This document shows, piece by piece, positions 1 to 6,741 of a stretch of DNA of 62,546 bases. Within the stretch, counting starts at the first letter, position 1; each line of letters begins with the position of its first letter. The notes under the pieces are model-generated. The model ran no database searches and was not told where the DNA came from. It was given only the letters and a program-made list of their open reading frames with translations. The DNA is taken from positions 1 to 62,546 of the forward strand of contig JBBRWQ010000005.1 of assembly GCA_038249115.1 (NCBI GenBank), given 5' to 3'. The stretch is from UBA4719 sp038249115. Lineage in GTDB: Bacteria > Actinomycetota > Actinomycetes > Actinomycetales > Dermatophilaceae. The position numbers were made by a program, and so were the translations under genes.

Positions 1-193
1 GGATCACGCCCGGGTTCGAACCCCGGCCCAGCTGCAGGTTCTCGCGCTCGAACCCGAACTGGCTCACGATGTCAGCCGTGGCGGGCCCGGTCGCCACGAC
101 CACCCGCTCCCCCGCGTCGCGCCACGCCGTTCCCAGGGTCGCGAGAGGGAAGAGATGCGAGGCGTAGTCGGGGCTGATGATCAGCAGCGTCAT
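1..193 (-). CDS. GT1/UGT-like glycosyltransferase, N-terminal fragment cut by the window edge
   Basis: About 64 residues are visible. They begin MTLLIISPDYASHLFPLATL and continue with a WRDAGERVVVATGPA segment, the Rossmann-type first half expected of UGT-like (GT1) glycosyltransferases: a beta strand, a loop near a 'SH..PL' motif, a helix, then the 'G..V.VATGP' strand. The ATG overlaps the stop of the upstream HEAT/GT4 gene as ATGA, so the two are probably translationally coupled and may act in one glycan or glycolipid pathway. Acceptor and donor sugars cannot be inferred. The catalytic and donor-binding C-terminal half lies outside the window, so the family call rests on the N-terminus alone. 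Confidence 0.6.
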   Translation of the reverse strand, partial: MTLLIISPDYASHLFPLATLGTAWRDAGERVVVATGPATADIVSQFGFERENLQLGRGSNPGVI

Positions 194-2430
194 GAGATCA
201 TCACCGGCGAGGTCACGAACTGGCGAGATGCGTCGACCCTGGCGTAGATGTCTGAGAGGCTCGCCGCCATCGCCTGAATCGTGAAGCTCTGGGCCACCAC
301 GTCCCGGGCACGTTTCGCCATGGCGCTGCCCCCCGGGCCGACTGCCAGGTCCAGGGCGTCCATGACTGCCTTGGCCAGTGCCACCGTGTCGCGGGTGTCA
401 ACGAGGAATCCCGTCACTCCGCTCTCGATGTACGTCGCCGGACCACCTGACCCCGGCGCGACCACCACGAGTCCCGTCGCCATCGCCTCGAGCAGGGCCA
501 GGCCAAACTCCTCTTTCACGCTCGCGCACACATAGGCGCCGTGAGGGGCGGCCAGACCAGGACGACCGTACCGGGCGGCTGCGAGCCAGTAGGCGGCTGT
601 TGCGTTCGGCCGGTGCCCCGCGAGAAGGAGGCCGTTCGCCGGTGCCTCCGCGAGCGGGGACACGGCGGCCATCCGGCTGAGCTGCTCCTGCTCGTCACGT
701 GACGGATGCTCGAGGTCGCCACCGACGACGAGAAGGTTGCACCGCTGGCGAAGTCGGGGGTTGCCAGCCCACGCCTCCACCAGGGTCGCCATGCCTTTCA
801 CCTGGTGCAGCCGGCCCACGGTGATGGCAAGGGGCAGACCCCGCCGAGCCCTCGGAAGCGAGCGGAGCAGGGCGTCGAGCTCGTCGAATGCCAGTGTGGC
901 GCTCGCGCTCACAGCAGCCACGGAGGCACCGGTGACGGTTGCGGCGGTATCCACCTCCACATCGGCGGACGCTCGCGCCTGCGCGCAGGATCGCTCGATC
1001 ACGGTGAGGTCGATCCCTTCCGCAAGAACGGAATGCCGCTCCGGGTCTGCTGCGATGTCGAGGTCCAGGAGTCTGCGCATGTCCCGCTGCAGCTCCTGCC
1101 GGGGGAACAACACGATGTGCGCGGCATCTGCGGCGATGCGGTGCACGAGGCGTGCGCGAAACCAGAAATGCTCTCGTACGTCGACGGTACCGAAGCTCTC
1201 GCGAGTCAGTGCGCCGGAGGTGTCGAGCGTGTCGATCACCGCGTGGGGGTCCGGTGCCACGGTGAACACGACTGGTATGCCCCGTTCGCGGGCGACCGTG
1301 GCGGCCGCCAGGGAGCCAACGTCGGCCATCCGAAGATGGATCGCATGGATGGGCCCGGCCGCGCGCAGGACCCGGCGGATGCCGCGCTGGGCGGCGATCC
1401 GTCGGGGCCAGGCCTCGACAGCGGGGACAGGGTCGCCTAGGAAGGGAACCGGCGCAAAGGCATGCCCAACCCCTGGCGAGCCGACAGACGAGAGGGATGA
1501 GAGTGCTTCGGCATGGCTTCCGCGGGACATCGTCAGGACGCGGCTGTCCTGCGCCGGCCCGTCGGCCCGGACGCTCTCCCCGGCCGTCTGGCCTTCCGAG
1601 ACGAGCGCGTCGCCAAGGCGCACCAGCAGGGTCGCGATGCCGCCATTGTCTCCGGCACCGACCTGCGAGAGCTCCCGGTCGATATCGGCGTGCAGGAAGA
1701 GCTGCGCGATCGCCGGCCCCCGGCTCCGCGGAGCGTGCGGATACGGCGGGGCTGTCAGGTCGAAGAGGGCCAGACCGGCCACGTCGGCAAGCGTGCCGCT
1801 TCCGCGCGCAAGGTCCGTCACGACGGACATGATCGCCTCACTCGGGCGGCGGTCGCCGAGGGCCTCGATCGCCGCGGCGCGCGCGGCGTCGCCCTCGTGC
1901 GGATCGACCGCAACGCAACGCAGGAGCTGCTCGGGGATCGGTCCGGGCGCGCGTCCGACGGTTTCGACGAGGCGGGCCCTGGCGTCCGGATCAGCGACCC
2001 GCTTCAGGGCAGTTTTGAGAAAGAGGGCGACCTGCTCAGGCGCGGTCAGACCCCACCGCTCCAGGGTGCGCTGGGCGAGCATCCCGGGGAATCCGCCGTC
2101 CGCGACCATCATGACCAGGTCGGGGGTGCCGTCCCACTGTGGTGGGCGAGTGCCGAGCGCCCAGGCTGCATGCTCCCGCAGGAACAGCGAGTCGTGCCTG
2201 AGCAGGGCGATGAGCACCTCATCGGCAGACTGACCGACCACCTGGGCGAGCGCGTGGACCGCGGCGATGGCGCTGAGCTGGTCGGCGGACTCCGTCGCCG
2301 CAGCGAGGATGCGCACCGTCCTCGAGCTGCCATCCCGGCTCGCAGCGATGGTCAGGCGGTCGGCGCGTCGTATGCCTTCGAGGATTGATGCGGCCTGCCG
2401 CACCTCGTCGAGAGCTGTCTGGATCCCCAC
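190..2430 (-). CDS. HEAT-repeat / GT4 glycosyltransferase fusion protein
   Basis: 746 residues. Residues about 30-235 are Ala/Leu-rich helical pairs of HEAT type (for example ALLRHDSLFLREHAAWALG and AAAIEALGDRRPSEAI). From about 240 a GT4 fold begins with a GGIATLLVRLG donor-domain loop. The C-terminal GT-B half carries ITVGRLHQVKG, the NLLVVGG strand and the EX7E motif in VKEEFGLALLEA (E640 and E648), followed by GGPATYIESGVTGFLV. It resembles sucrose-phosphate-synthase-like GT4 enzymes using nucleotide sugars. The GTG start has a GGGGAGA ribosome site about 5 nt upstream. Its stop overlaps the start of the GT1 gene. HEAT repeats suggest a protein-binding scaffold or dimerisation role; that part is inference. 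Substrates are unknown. Confidence 0.75.
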   Translation of the reverse strand: MGIQTALDEVRQAASILEGIRRADRLTIAASRDGSSRTVRILAAATESADQLSAIAAVHALAQVVGQSADEVLIALLRHDSLFLREHAAWALGTRPPQWDGTPDLVMMVADGGFPGMLAQRTLERWGLTAPEQVALFLKTALKRVADPDARARLVETVGRAPGPIPEQLLRCVAVDPHEGDAARAAAIEALGDRRPSEAIMSVVTDLARGSGTLADVAGLALFDLTAPPYPHAPRSRGPAIAQLFLHADIDRELSQVGAGDNGGIATLLVRLGDALVSEGQTAGESVRADGPAQDSRVLTMSRGSHAEALSSLSSVGSPGVGHAFAPVPFLGDPVPAVEAWPRRIAAQRGIRRVLRAAGPIHAIHLRMADVGSLAAATVARERGIPVVFTVAPDPHAVIDTLDTSGALTRESFGTVDVREHFWFRARLVHRIAADAAHIVLFPRQELQRDMRRLLDLDIAADPERHSVLAEGIDLTVIERSCAQARASADVEVDTAATVTGASVAAVSASATLAFDELDALLRSLPRARRGLPLAITVGRLHQVKGMATLVEAWAGNPRLRQRCNLLVVGGDLEHPSRDEQEQLSRMAAVSPLAEAPANGLLLAGHRPNATAAYWLAAARYGRPGLAAPHGAYVCASVKEEFGLALLEAMATGLVVVAPGSGGPATYIESGVTGFLVDTRDTVALAKAVMDALDLAVGPGGSAMAKRARDVVAQSFTIQAMAASLSDIYARVDASRQFVTSPVMIS

Positions 2431-2523
2431 GGTTTCTCCCCTTTGCGGAACGGATCTCTGAACGCTGAGTCGAACCTGGCTGAGTCGTCACTGAACCCGC
2501 CCGCCTTGCCGGCGTCGCGTGGT

Positions 2524-3054
2524 TCACCAGCCGAAGGTCCCGGGTCCCCCCTTGAACAGGCCCACCACCCGTGAGGTGATCCAGCCCCCGTAGAAGCCGC
2601 CCTCCTGGGGGGTCACGTGCTCACCGTTGACCTCGCAGCTGTCCATGGCGCCGGGGTAGACGGCCACCGTGTCGCGGAGCTGCTCGTAGCCGCGCCACGG
2701 TTCGGGGTAGAACCAGGCGGCACGTCGCGCGACAGCGACACCCACAATCAGGTCGAGGTATCTCCCCGTCCCCTTGAACTCGCACACCGAGGAGCCGGGC
2801 GTCTGGACGAGCACCCCCTCGACGAAGGCCGCGCGCGGGAGGTAGTACCCGGGCGGATGGCTCGTCTCGAGGACCCTGACAGCGTCACGGCTATCCGCGA
2901 CGACCTGCCCACCGAACCGGATCACCACGTGCTCAGAGCTCGGCTCGAGCCGGGGCGGGCGCGGGAAGTCCCAGACGGACTCCTGACCGGGTCCGGGGAC
3001 GATCCGCATGGACGGCGTGGCGGCGGGACGAGGCCCCATGAGGTGATGTGCCAT
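2524..3054 (-). CDS. DUF427 domain protein
   Basis: 176 residues matching DUF427 (the family also listed as NTP_transf_9): ESVWDFPRPPRLEPS, FGGQVVADSRDAVRVLETSH, PPGYYLPR, CEFKG, YPEPWRGYEQLRDTVAVYP, and the C-terminal CEVNGEHVTPQEGGFYGGWI followed by GLFKGGPGTFGW. DUF427 proteins are small beta-rich proteins of undefined biochemistry, common in actinobacteria. The start at 3054 lies 3 nt after the stop of a possible 32-codon leader ORF; an internal ATG at 3009 (MRIVPGPG) is an alternative because homology begins about there. A promoter with a DtxR/IdeR-like box lies about 120-150 nt upstream, so iron-linked control is possible. Confidence 0.8.
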   Translation of the reverse strand: MAHHLMGPRPAATPSMRIVPGPGQESVWDFPRPPRLEPSSEHVVIRFGGQVVADSRDAVRVLETSHPPGYYLPRAAFVEGVLVQTPGSSVCEFKGTGRYLDLIVGVAVARRAAWFYPEPWRGYEQLRDTVAVYPGAMDSCEVNGEHVTPQEGGFYGGWITSRVVGLFKGGPGTFGW

Positions 3055-3057
3055 TTC

Positions 3058-3156
3058 TCAGCCTTGTCCGGGCAGCAGCGGGAGCCCTCTGCAGGAGGGC
3101 CACGGCGTACCGTGGCACGGCACCGCGACCTGTTGCTCACGTTTGGCAATCCTCAT
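3058..3156 (-). CDS. Possible 32-residue leader ORF upstream of the DUF427 gene
   Basis: The ATG at 3156 is preceded by GAAGGGA at good ribosome-site spacing, and the frame reads MRIAKREQQVAV then a Cys/Pro/Gly-rich stretch ending LLPGQG before TGA. The DUF427 start follows after 3 nt. The arrangement allows coupled translation or a regulatory leader peptide, and the DUF427 start has a weaker ribosome site of its own. The peptide has no recognisable domain and is short enough to be chance, so this is a tentative call. Confidence 0.25.
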   Translation of the reverse strand: MRIAKREQQVAVPCHGTPWPSCRGLPLLPGQG

Positions 3157-3171
3157 GCCCGTCCCTTCTAA

Positions 3172-3206
3172 AAAGGTTAGTCTAATGTCTGTCGAATGTC
3201 TGTCCA
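3172..3206 (-). promoter_or_regulatory. Promoter with overlapping DtxR/IdeR-like iron box
   Basis: Read on the minus strand, TGGACA (3206-3201) and TAGACT (3184-3179) are separated by 16 nt and form a plausible sigma-70-type promoter for the leader ORF and DUF427 gene. On the plus strand AAAGGTTAGTCTAATGTCT (3172-3190) matches the IdeR/DmdR consensus TTAGGTTAGGCTAACCTAA at 12 of 19 positions, concentrated in the left half (AGGTTAG-CTAA). It covers the -10 hexamer, the position expected for a repressor. The right half is poor, so regulator identity is inferred. Confidence 0.4.
3184..3205. repeat. Tandem 11-bp repeat in the DUF427 promoter
   Basis: Two adjacent 11-mers, AATGTCTGTCG and AATGTCTGTCC, differ at one base. 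They span the -35/-10 spacer and abut the iron-box-like sequence. They could be a direct-repeat operator or a slippage product. Confidence 0.6.
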
Positions 3207-3319
3207 TACCTTAACACCTTCGAGTGCGAGCAATATTCCCGGGCGGTGTCCGATCACGGCGGACCAGCCCGCTGACGCCGGTGTGCTGCAGCGTGTCGGC
3301 CTCCGGGTACGCCACGACA

Positions 3320-3610
3320 TCATCTGCTGACGAGCACCTCAGCCTCCGGGCAGCGTGGCTGGCCCAAGACCCTGCACAGACAACTGAGCAGCGACTGCTC
3401 AACCCGATCACCGCCGGGGTGGTATCCCACGCTTCCGCTGCAGGCCTGCTCAGGCTCGGTGAACTCCTCGATGACCAGCACGAGTTCGCTCTCGCGCAAC
3501 GGAAGCAGACCGCGCGCGAGGGCATCCGCCTCCACCGCGGCGATCTCATTGAGCAGGACGGAACCCGGTCCAGAGGTACACGCGACCGAAAATCCGTGAA
3601 CGCGCGCCAT
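3320..3610 (-). CDS. Hypothetical 96-residue protein at the end of the molybdoenzyme operon
   Basis: Starts MARVHGFSVACTSGPGSVL, has an acidic middle (LRESELVLVIEEFTEPEQAC) and four cysteines, and matches no family I recognise. It lies on the operon strand, 36 nt downstream of the polyferredoxin stop. Third codon positions are GC-rich as expected for a gene here, but no clear ribosome site precedes the ATG. A 133-residue opposite-strand frame (3224-3625) covers the same DNA and cannot be firmly excluded. The rest of the 3157-3646 stretch holds only the promoter near 3172-3206. Confidence 0.35.
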   Translation of the reverse strand: MARVHGFSVACTSGPGSVLLNEIAAVEADALARGLLPLRESELVLVIEEFTEPEQACSGSVGYHPGGDRVEQSLLSCLCRVLGQPRCPEAEVLVSR

Positions 3611-3646
3611 GCGCGGACCGACTGAGGAACGTCCCGTGATCAGGGC

Positions 3647-5257
3647 TCAGATGGAGGCGACGAGGACTGCCTGTCGGCATGCGGGGCAACGCGTGGCAAG
3701 CCCAGCTTGCAGCAACGTCAGGTGAGAGGCGGCGGGTAAAGCAGCGGCGGGTAGAGCAGGGACAATCACGCCGCAGTCAGGACAGGTCGCCGCGGTCACG
3801 CGGGCGATCGGGACGCAGCCGTGAGCCAGCAGATCGAGGTCGAGGCCCATGACAACGTCCAGCACGCCCTCGGGACACGTCTCGGCGCACACTCCGCACC
3901 CGTTGCAGGCCGTAGGGTCCAGAACAAGATCCGTGCTGCCCGTGCCCGCGCTCAGTGTCAGTGCATGCGTGGGGCAGTCCCGGGCGCAGATACCGCACGC
4001 CGTGCACCCCTCGGCCACTCGCAGGACGCCGAGGGGTGAGCCCTGCGCCTCGATCACCCGAGGGCGCAGCTGCTGGTCCTGCCCCGCGCCAGCCGTGGCC
4101 GTTCGAAGCACGCCAACAGCCCACGCCGCAGCCCGGGCCGGCGTCTCGAGAGCGTCCGGTGCGGGCATCAGGTCCATCCCGGTTCCCTCGACCAGGGCAG
4201 TGAGCCCGTCGGCAGCCAGGACCGCACGCCGCAACTTCGGTACCGTCGTGGGGAGCGCTCCAACCCTTCGGGCTGCGTCCCCATCTCCGAGCGCCGTGAG
4301 CAGGCGCCTGGTGAAGCTCAGCTCCTTCGTGAGGGAGCCCCGGTCCATGCATCGCTCGCACGGCAGGACGTGCACGGCGGGCGCGCCGGCAGCCAAAGCA
4401 GCCATATGCCAGGCACTTCCCACCCCGCCGAGACAAGGCAGCTCCAGAACCAGCCATCCGGGGAGGCCCTCTCGCTCGCCGAGATGATGCAACGGTTCTG
4501 CAGCGCTCCGGCAGGAGATGACCAAGGAGGGCGCCGTCGAACCGTCACCGCCGTCCAACAGCGCACGCATCTGCTGGGCAAGAGGGCCGGGATCATGCCC
4601 GTCCAGGCTCAGCGCACCCGAGGGACAGATGTCGAGACATGCGGAGCAGGCCCCGCAGCGACTGGCGTCCAGCGTTGGCGGCGCGCCGGGGATGCCCTCC
4701 TGGGTCCGCAGCGCGCCCGCTGGGCATGCAGAGACGCAGCGGCCGCACCGTGGCGTCCCCAGGCACGCAAGTGGATCGACGGCGACCACCGGTACCCACG
4801 TGGTCGCGCGGCCGCTCAGCAGGCCACGTCGGGTCAGCGAGACCCCGACCGAGCGGCGGACAGCCTGCGCGGTGTCAAGCCCGCCGAGCGAGGCAATGCC
4901 GGCCCGCACCATCCGCACGGCGTAGGTCGAACGCTCGACACGGCTGCGCCCCGCCCGCAAGATGCCGAGCGACACCACGCGGACCCCGAGCGGGGCCAAC
5001 CCGCCGGCCTCTCCCCACATGCGCAGCTCCGCAATCGGTGGCCGCTCGAACTCCGCCGTGACGACGACGGCACTGCTGGCGCCCGACGACTTGACTGCCC
5101 CGGTGAGGAGCTCGGGGTGGCGGGTGAGCCCGGGCACCAGGATCGTCTGGCAGCCTCCGAGACCCCGCAGAGCTCTGAGTAGGGCGTCCTGGTCGATCCC
5201 GACGCTGGATACGTCCGGATCGACCAGGATGGCGGTGTGGCCGCGTTCGCCCCTCAT
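3647..5257 (-). CDS. Polyferredoxin with hydrogenase-delta (MvhD/FlpD)-like core
   Basis: 536 residues. The N-terminal 130 residues form alpha/beta strands (AILVDPDVSSVG, SSAVVVTAEFERPP) without cofactor motifs I can name. Two 4Fe-4S motifs follow: C165...C171GRC174VSAC178P and C201GAC204SAC207LDIC211P. Residues about 245-345 (LVISCRSA, ELPCLGGVGSAWHMAALAAG, VLPCERC) resemble the delta subunit of F420-nonreducing hydrogenase. Two more ferredoxin motifs (C418TAC421GIC424ARDC428P and C451NGC454GVC457AETC461P) and a CxxC...CxxC knuckle (C492/C495, C524/C527) close the protein. No signal peptide, so it is probably cytoplasmic. It starts 9 nt after nrfD, implying an electron-transfer role with the oxidoreductase. 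The partner is inferred from context. Confidence 0.65.
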   Translation of the reverse strand: MRGERGHTAILVDPDVSSVGIDQDALLRALRGLGGCQTILVPGLTRHPELLTGAVKSSGASSAVVVTAEFERPPIAELRMWGEAGGLAPLGVRVVSLGILRAGRSRVERSTYAVRMVRAGIASLGGLDTAQAVRRSVGVSLTRRGLLSGRATTWVPVVAVDPLACLGTPRCGRCVSACPAGALRTQEGIPGAPPTLDASRCGACSACLDICPSGALSLDGHDPGPLAQQMRALLDGGDGSTAPSLVISCRSAAEPLHHLGEREGLPGWLVLELPCLGGVGSAWHMAALAAGAPAVHVLPCERCMDRGSLTKELSFTRRLLTALGDGDAARRVGALPTTVPKLRRAVLAADGLTALVEGTGMDLMPAPDALETPARAAAWAVGVLRTATAGAGQDQQLRPRVIEAQGSPLGVLRVAEGCTACGICARDCPTHALTLSAGTGSTDLVLDPTACNGCGVCAETCPEGVLDVVMGLDLDLLAHGCVPIARVTAATCPDCGVIVPALPAAALPAASHLTLLQAGLATRCPACRQAVLVASI

Positions 5258-5266
5258 GAGTACGCC

Positions 5267-6184
5267 CTAGAGTGCAGGTCCGACGAGCACCGGCACAGCG
5301 GCGAGCAGCACCATGTAGCGCAGCGCGAGCCCTCCCGCGAGCACTCCAGCATCGCCGGCCAGGGTCAGCCGGTCGTGGTGGCCCTCGTGTTTCTTCTCAG
5401 CCAGGAACGCCATCACCGGGCCGACCAGCCCGAGGACGACCACCACGGCCCAGAAGACCGGCGCAAGATCCCCGGAGACCAGCAGCTGGACTGACTCACT
5501 GCCTGCCGGTGACCCTGAGCCGACCGCGAGCCAGGCGAGCAGTACCCCGAGCTCCACCACGACCAGACTGATGTGGATCCGGCTCCAGCGATGAAGATCC
5601 AGCTCGATCCGAGCGCGACGAGCCAGCACGTAGCCGCCCAGGACCGCCGCCGACAGACCCGTTGACAGCGCCGAGACCAGGAACAGCACCGGCAGGAGCC
5701 AGCTGCTCAGCAGCGGGAAGCTCGGCGGCACCGACAGCAGGACACCGGTGTAGACGGCGGTGGACAGCGCCAGCACCCCGGCAATGACCTTCAGCGGGCC
5801 GCGCGCCGCGACACAGAGCCGGCGCAGCGGCGCGACGAAGCGCTCTCGCGGGGGAGCCATAGGGCCGCTGACCGCCAGGGCGTGCAGGAGCGCGACCGGG
5901 ATGAACAGCGTGAGGATCCACGTGCCCCAGGTCATCGGCGACTCCCAGTTGAGGTAGAGGTACACGAGCCGCCAGGGCTCCCGCTTCCCCATCCCCAGGT
6001 CGACCACCAGCAGCGCCGTCCCGAAGGCCACGGCGGGCCCGGCCAGGATCGCGCCTGCCCGCTCGATCGGAGCGAACCGCTCGCCCCTTCGAGAGGCGAC
6101 GAGACTCGTCAATGTCGCTCCTGCACCCAGACCTCCAAGAAAGAGGTACCACGCGATTTGCCAACCCCATACCATGCTGGTCAC
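5267..6184 (-). CDS. NrfD/PsrC-family quinone-interacting membrane subunit
   Basis: 305 residues with about eight or nine hydrophobic segments, starting MTSMVWGWQIAWYLFLGGLGAGA as NrfD/PsrC proteins do, followed by MGKREPWRLVYLYLNWESPMTWGTW, a conserved family region. Such subunits anchor complex iron-sulfur molybdoenzymes in the membrane and exchange electrons with the menaquinone pool. The start overlaps the ferredoxin gene stop by four bases (ATGA), and the polyferredoxin follows after 9 nt. The third part of a catalytic, electron-transfer and anchor trio. Menaquinone genes (menE, menA) occur a few kilobases away. No heme-ligand pattern is evident. Confidence 0.85.
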   Translation of the reverse strand: MTSMVWGWQIAWYLFLGGLGAGATLTSLVASRRGERFAPIERAGAILAGPAVAFGTALLVVDLGMGKREPWRLVYLYLNWESPMTWGTWILTLFIPVALLHALAVSGPMAPPRERFVAPLRRLCVAARGPLKVIAGVLALSTAVYTGVLLSVPPSFPLLSSWLLPVLFLVSALSTGLSAAVLGGYVLARRARIELDLHRWSRIHISLVVVELGVLLAWLAVGSGSPAGSESVQLLVSGDLAPVFWAVVVVLGLVGPVMAFLAEKKHEGHHDRLTLAGDAGVLAGGLALRYMVLLAAVPVLVGPAL

Positions 6185-6741
6185 TTCCCAACGACGTAGT
6201 AGACGGACGGCTTGGTACCGAGCTCAGCGTGCAGTGGTTTGGCCTCACCCGAGCGGATCCGGGCGGCTGCCTCGTTCTTCGGGTCAGCCAGGTCGGCGAG
6301 GGCCAGCCCACGGCCCACGCAGGTCTGCACGCATGCGGGCTCGAGACCGGCGTCCAGCCGGTCGACGCACAGGTCGCACTTGTCGGGCACGCCCCGCTCC
6401 TCGTCGAAGTACCGGGCGCCGTAGGGGCACGCGACGATGCAGTACTTGCAGCCCACGCACTTGGTGTCATCGATGACGACGATCCCGTCCGCCCGGCGGT
6501 AGGTGGCCTTGGTCGGGCACACCGTCACACAGGGAGCGTCGGCACAGTGCATGCACGACCACTTCACCGGCGCCTTGCCGCTGCCCGAGGCGGGCGGCGA
6601 GATCCTGGAACGCCAGTGCCCGCCGGGGACGTCGTTCTCGGCCTTGCACGCCACGCTGCAAGCCTCGCAGCCGATGCACTTGGTGGTGTCGACAACCAGC
6701 GCGTACTGGTGGCGCGCTGAGGTACTGGCAAGGGGGCTCAT
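6181..6741 (-). CDS. Four-cluster 4Fe-4S ferredoxin subunit (NrfC/PsrB/PhsB type)
   Basis: 186 residues with the sixteen cysteines expected for four 4Fe-4S clusters: C22/C25/C28/C32 (KCIGCEACSVAC), C63/C66/C71/C75 (CMHCADAPCVTVC), C95/C98/C101/C105 (KCVGCKYCIVACPYGARYF) and C122/C125/C137/C141 (KCDLC...ACVQTC). This is the electron-wire subunit between the molybdenum catalytic subunit and the NrfD anchor. It has no leader of its own; in this family it is usually exported by hitch-hiking with the Tat substrate encoded just upstream. It overlaps both neighbours by four bases. Confidence 0.92.
   Translation of the reverse strand: MSPLASTSARHQYALVVDTTKCIGCEACSVACKAENDVPGGHWRSRISPPASGSGKAPVKWSCMHCADAPCVTVCPTKATYRRADGIVVIDDTKCVGCKYCIVACPYGARYFDEERGVPDKCDLCVDRLDAGLEPACVQTCVGRGLALADLADPKNEAAARIRSGEAKPLHAELGTKPSVYYVVGK

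Noticed and set aside
10..26. CCGGG-TTCGAAC-CCCGG resembles a tRNA T-arm, suggesting a tRNA or an att site cut by the left edge
   Set aside because: It lies inside an open glycosyltransferase frame that overlaps its neighbour correctly, and no matching acceptor strand is visible on either side.
3224..3625. 133-residue plus-strand frame opposite the small hypothetical gene
   Set aside because: Its strand disagrees with the flanking operon and the residues lack any domain pattern; kept only as a stated alternative.
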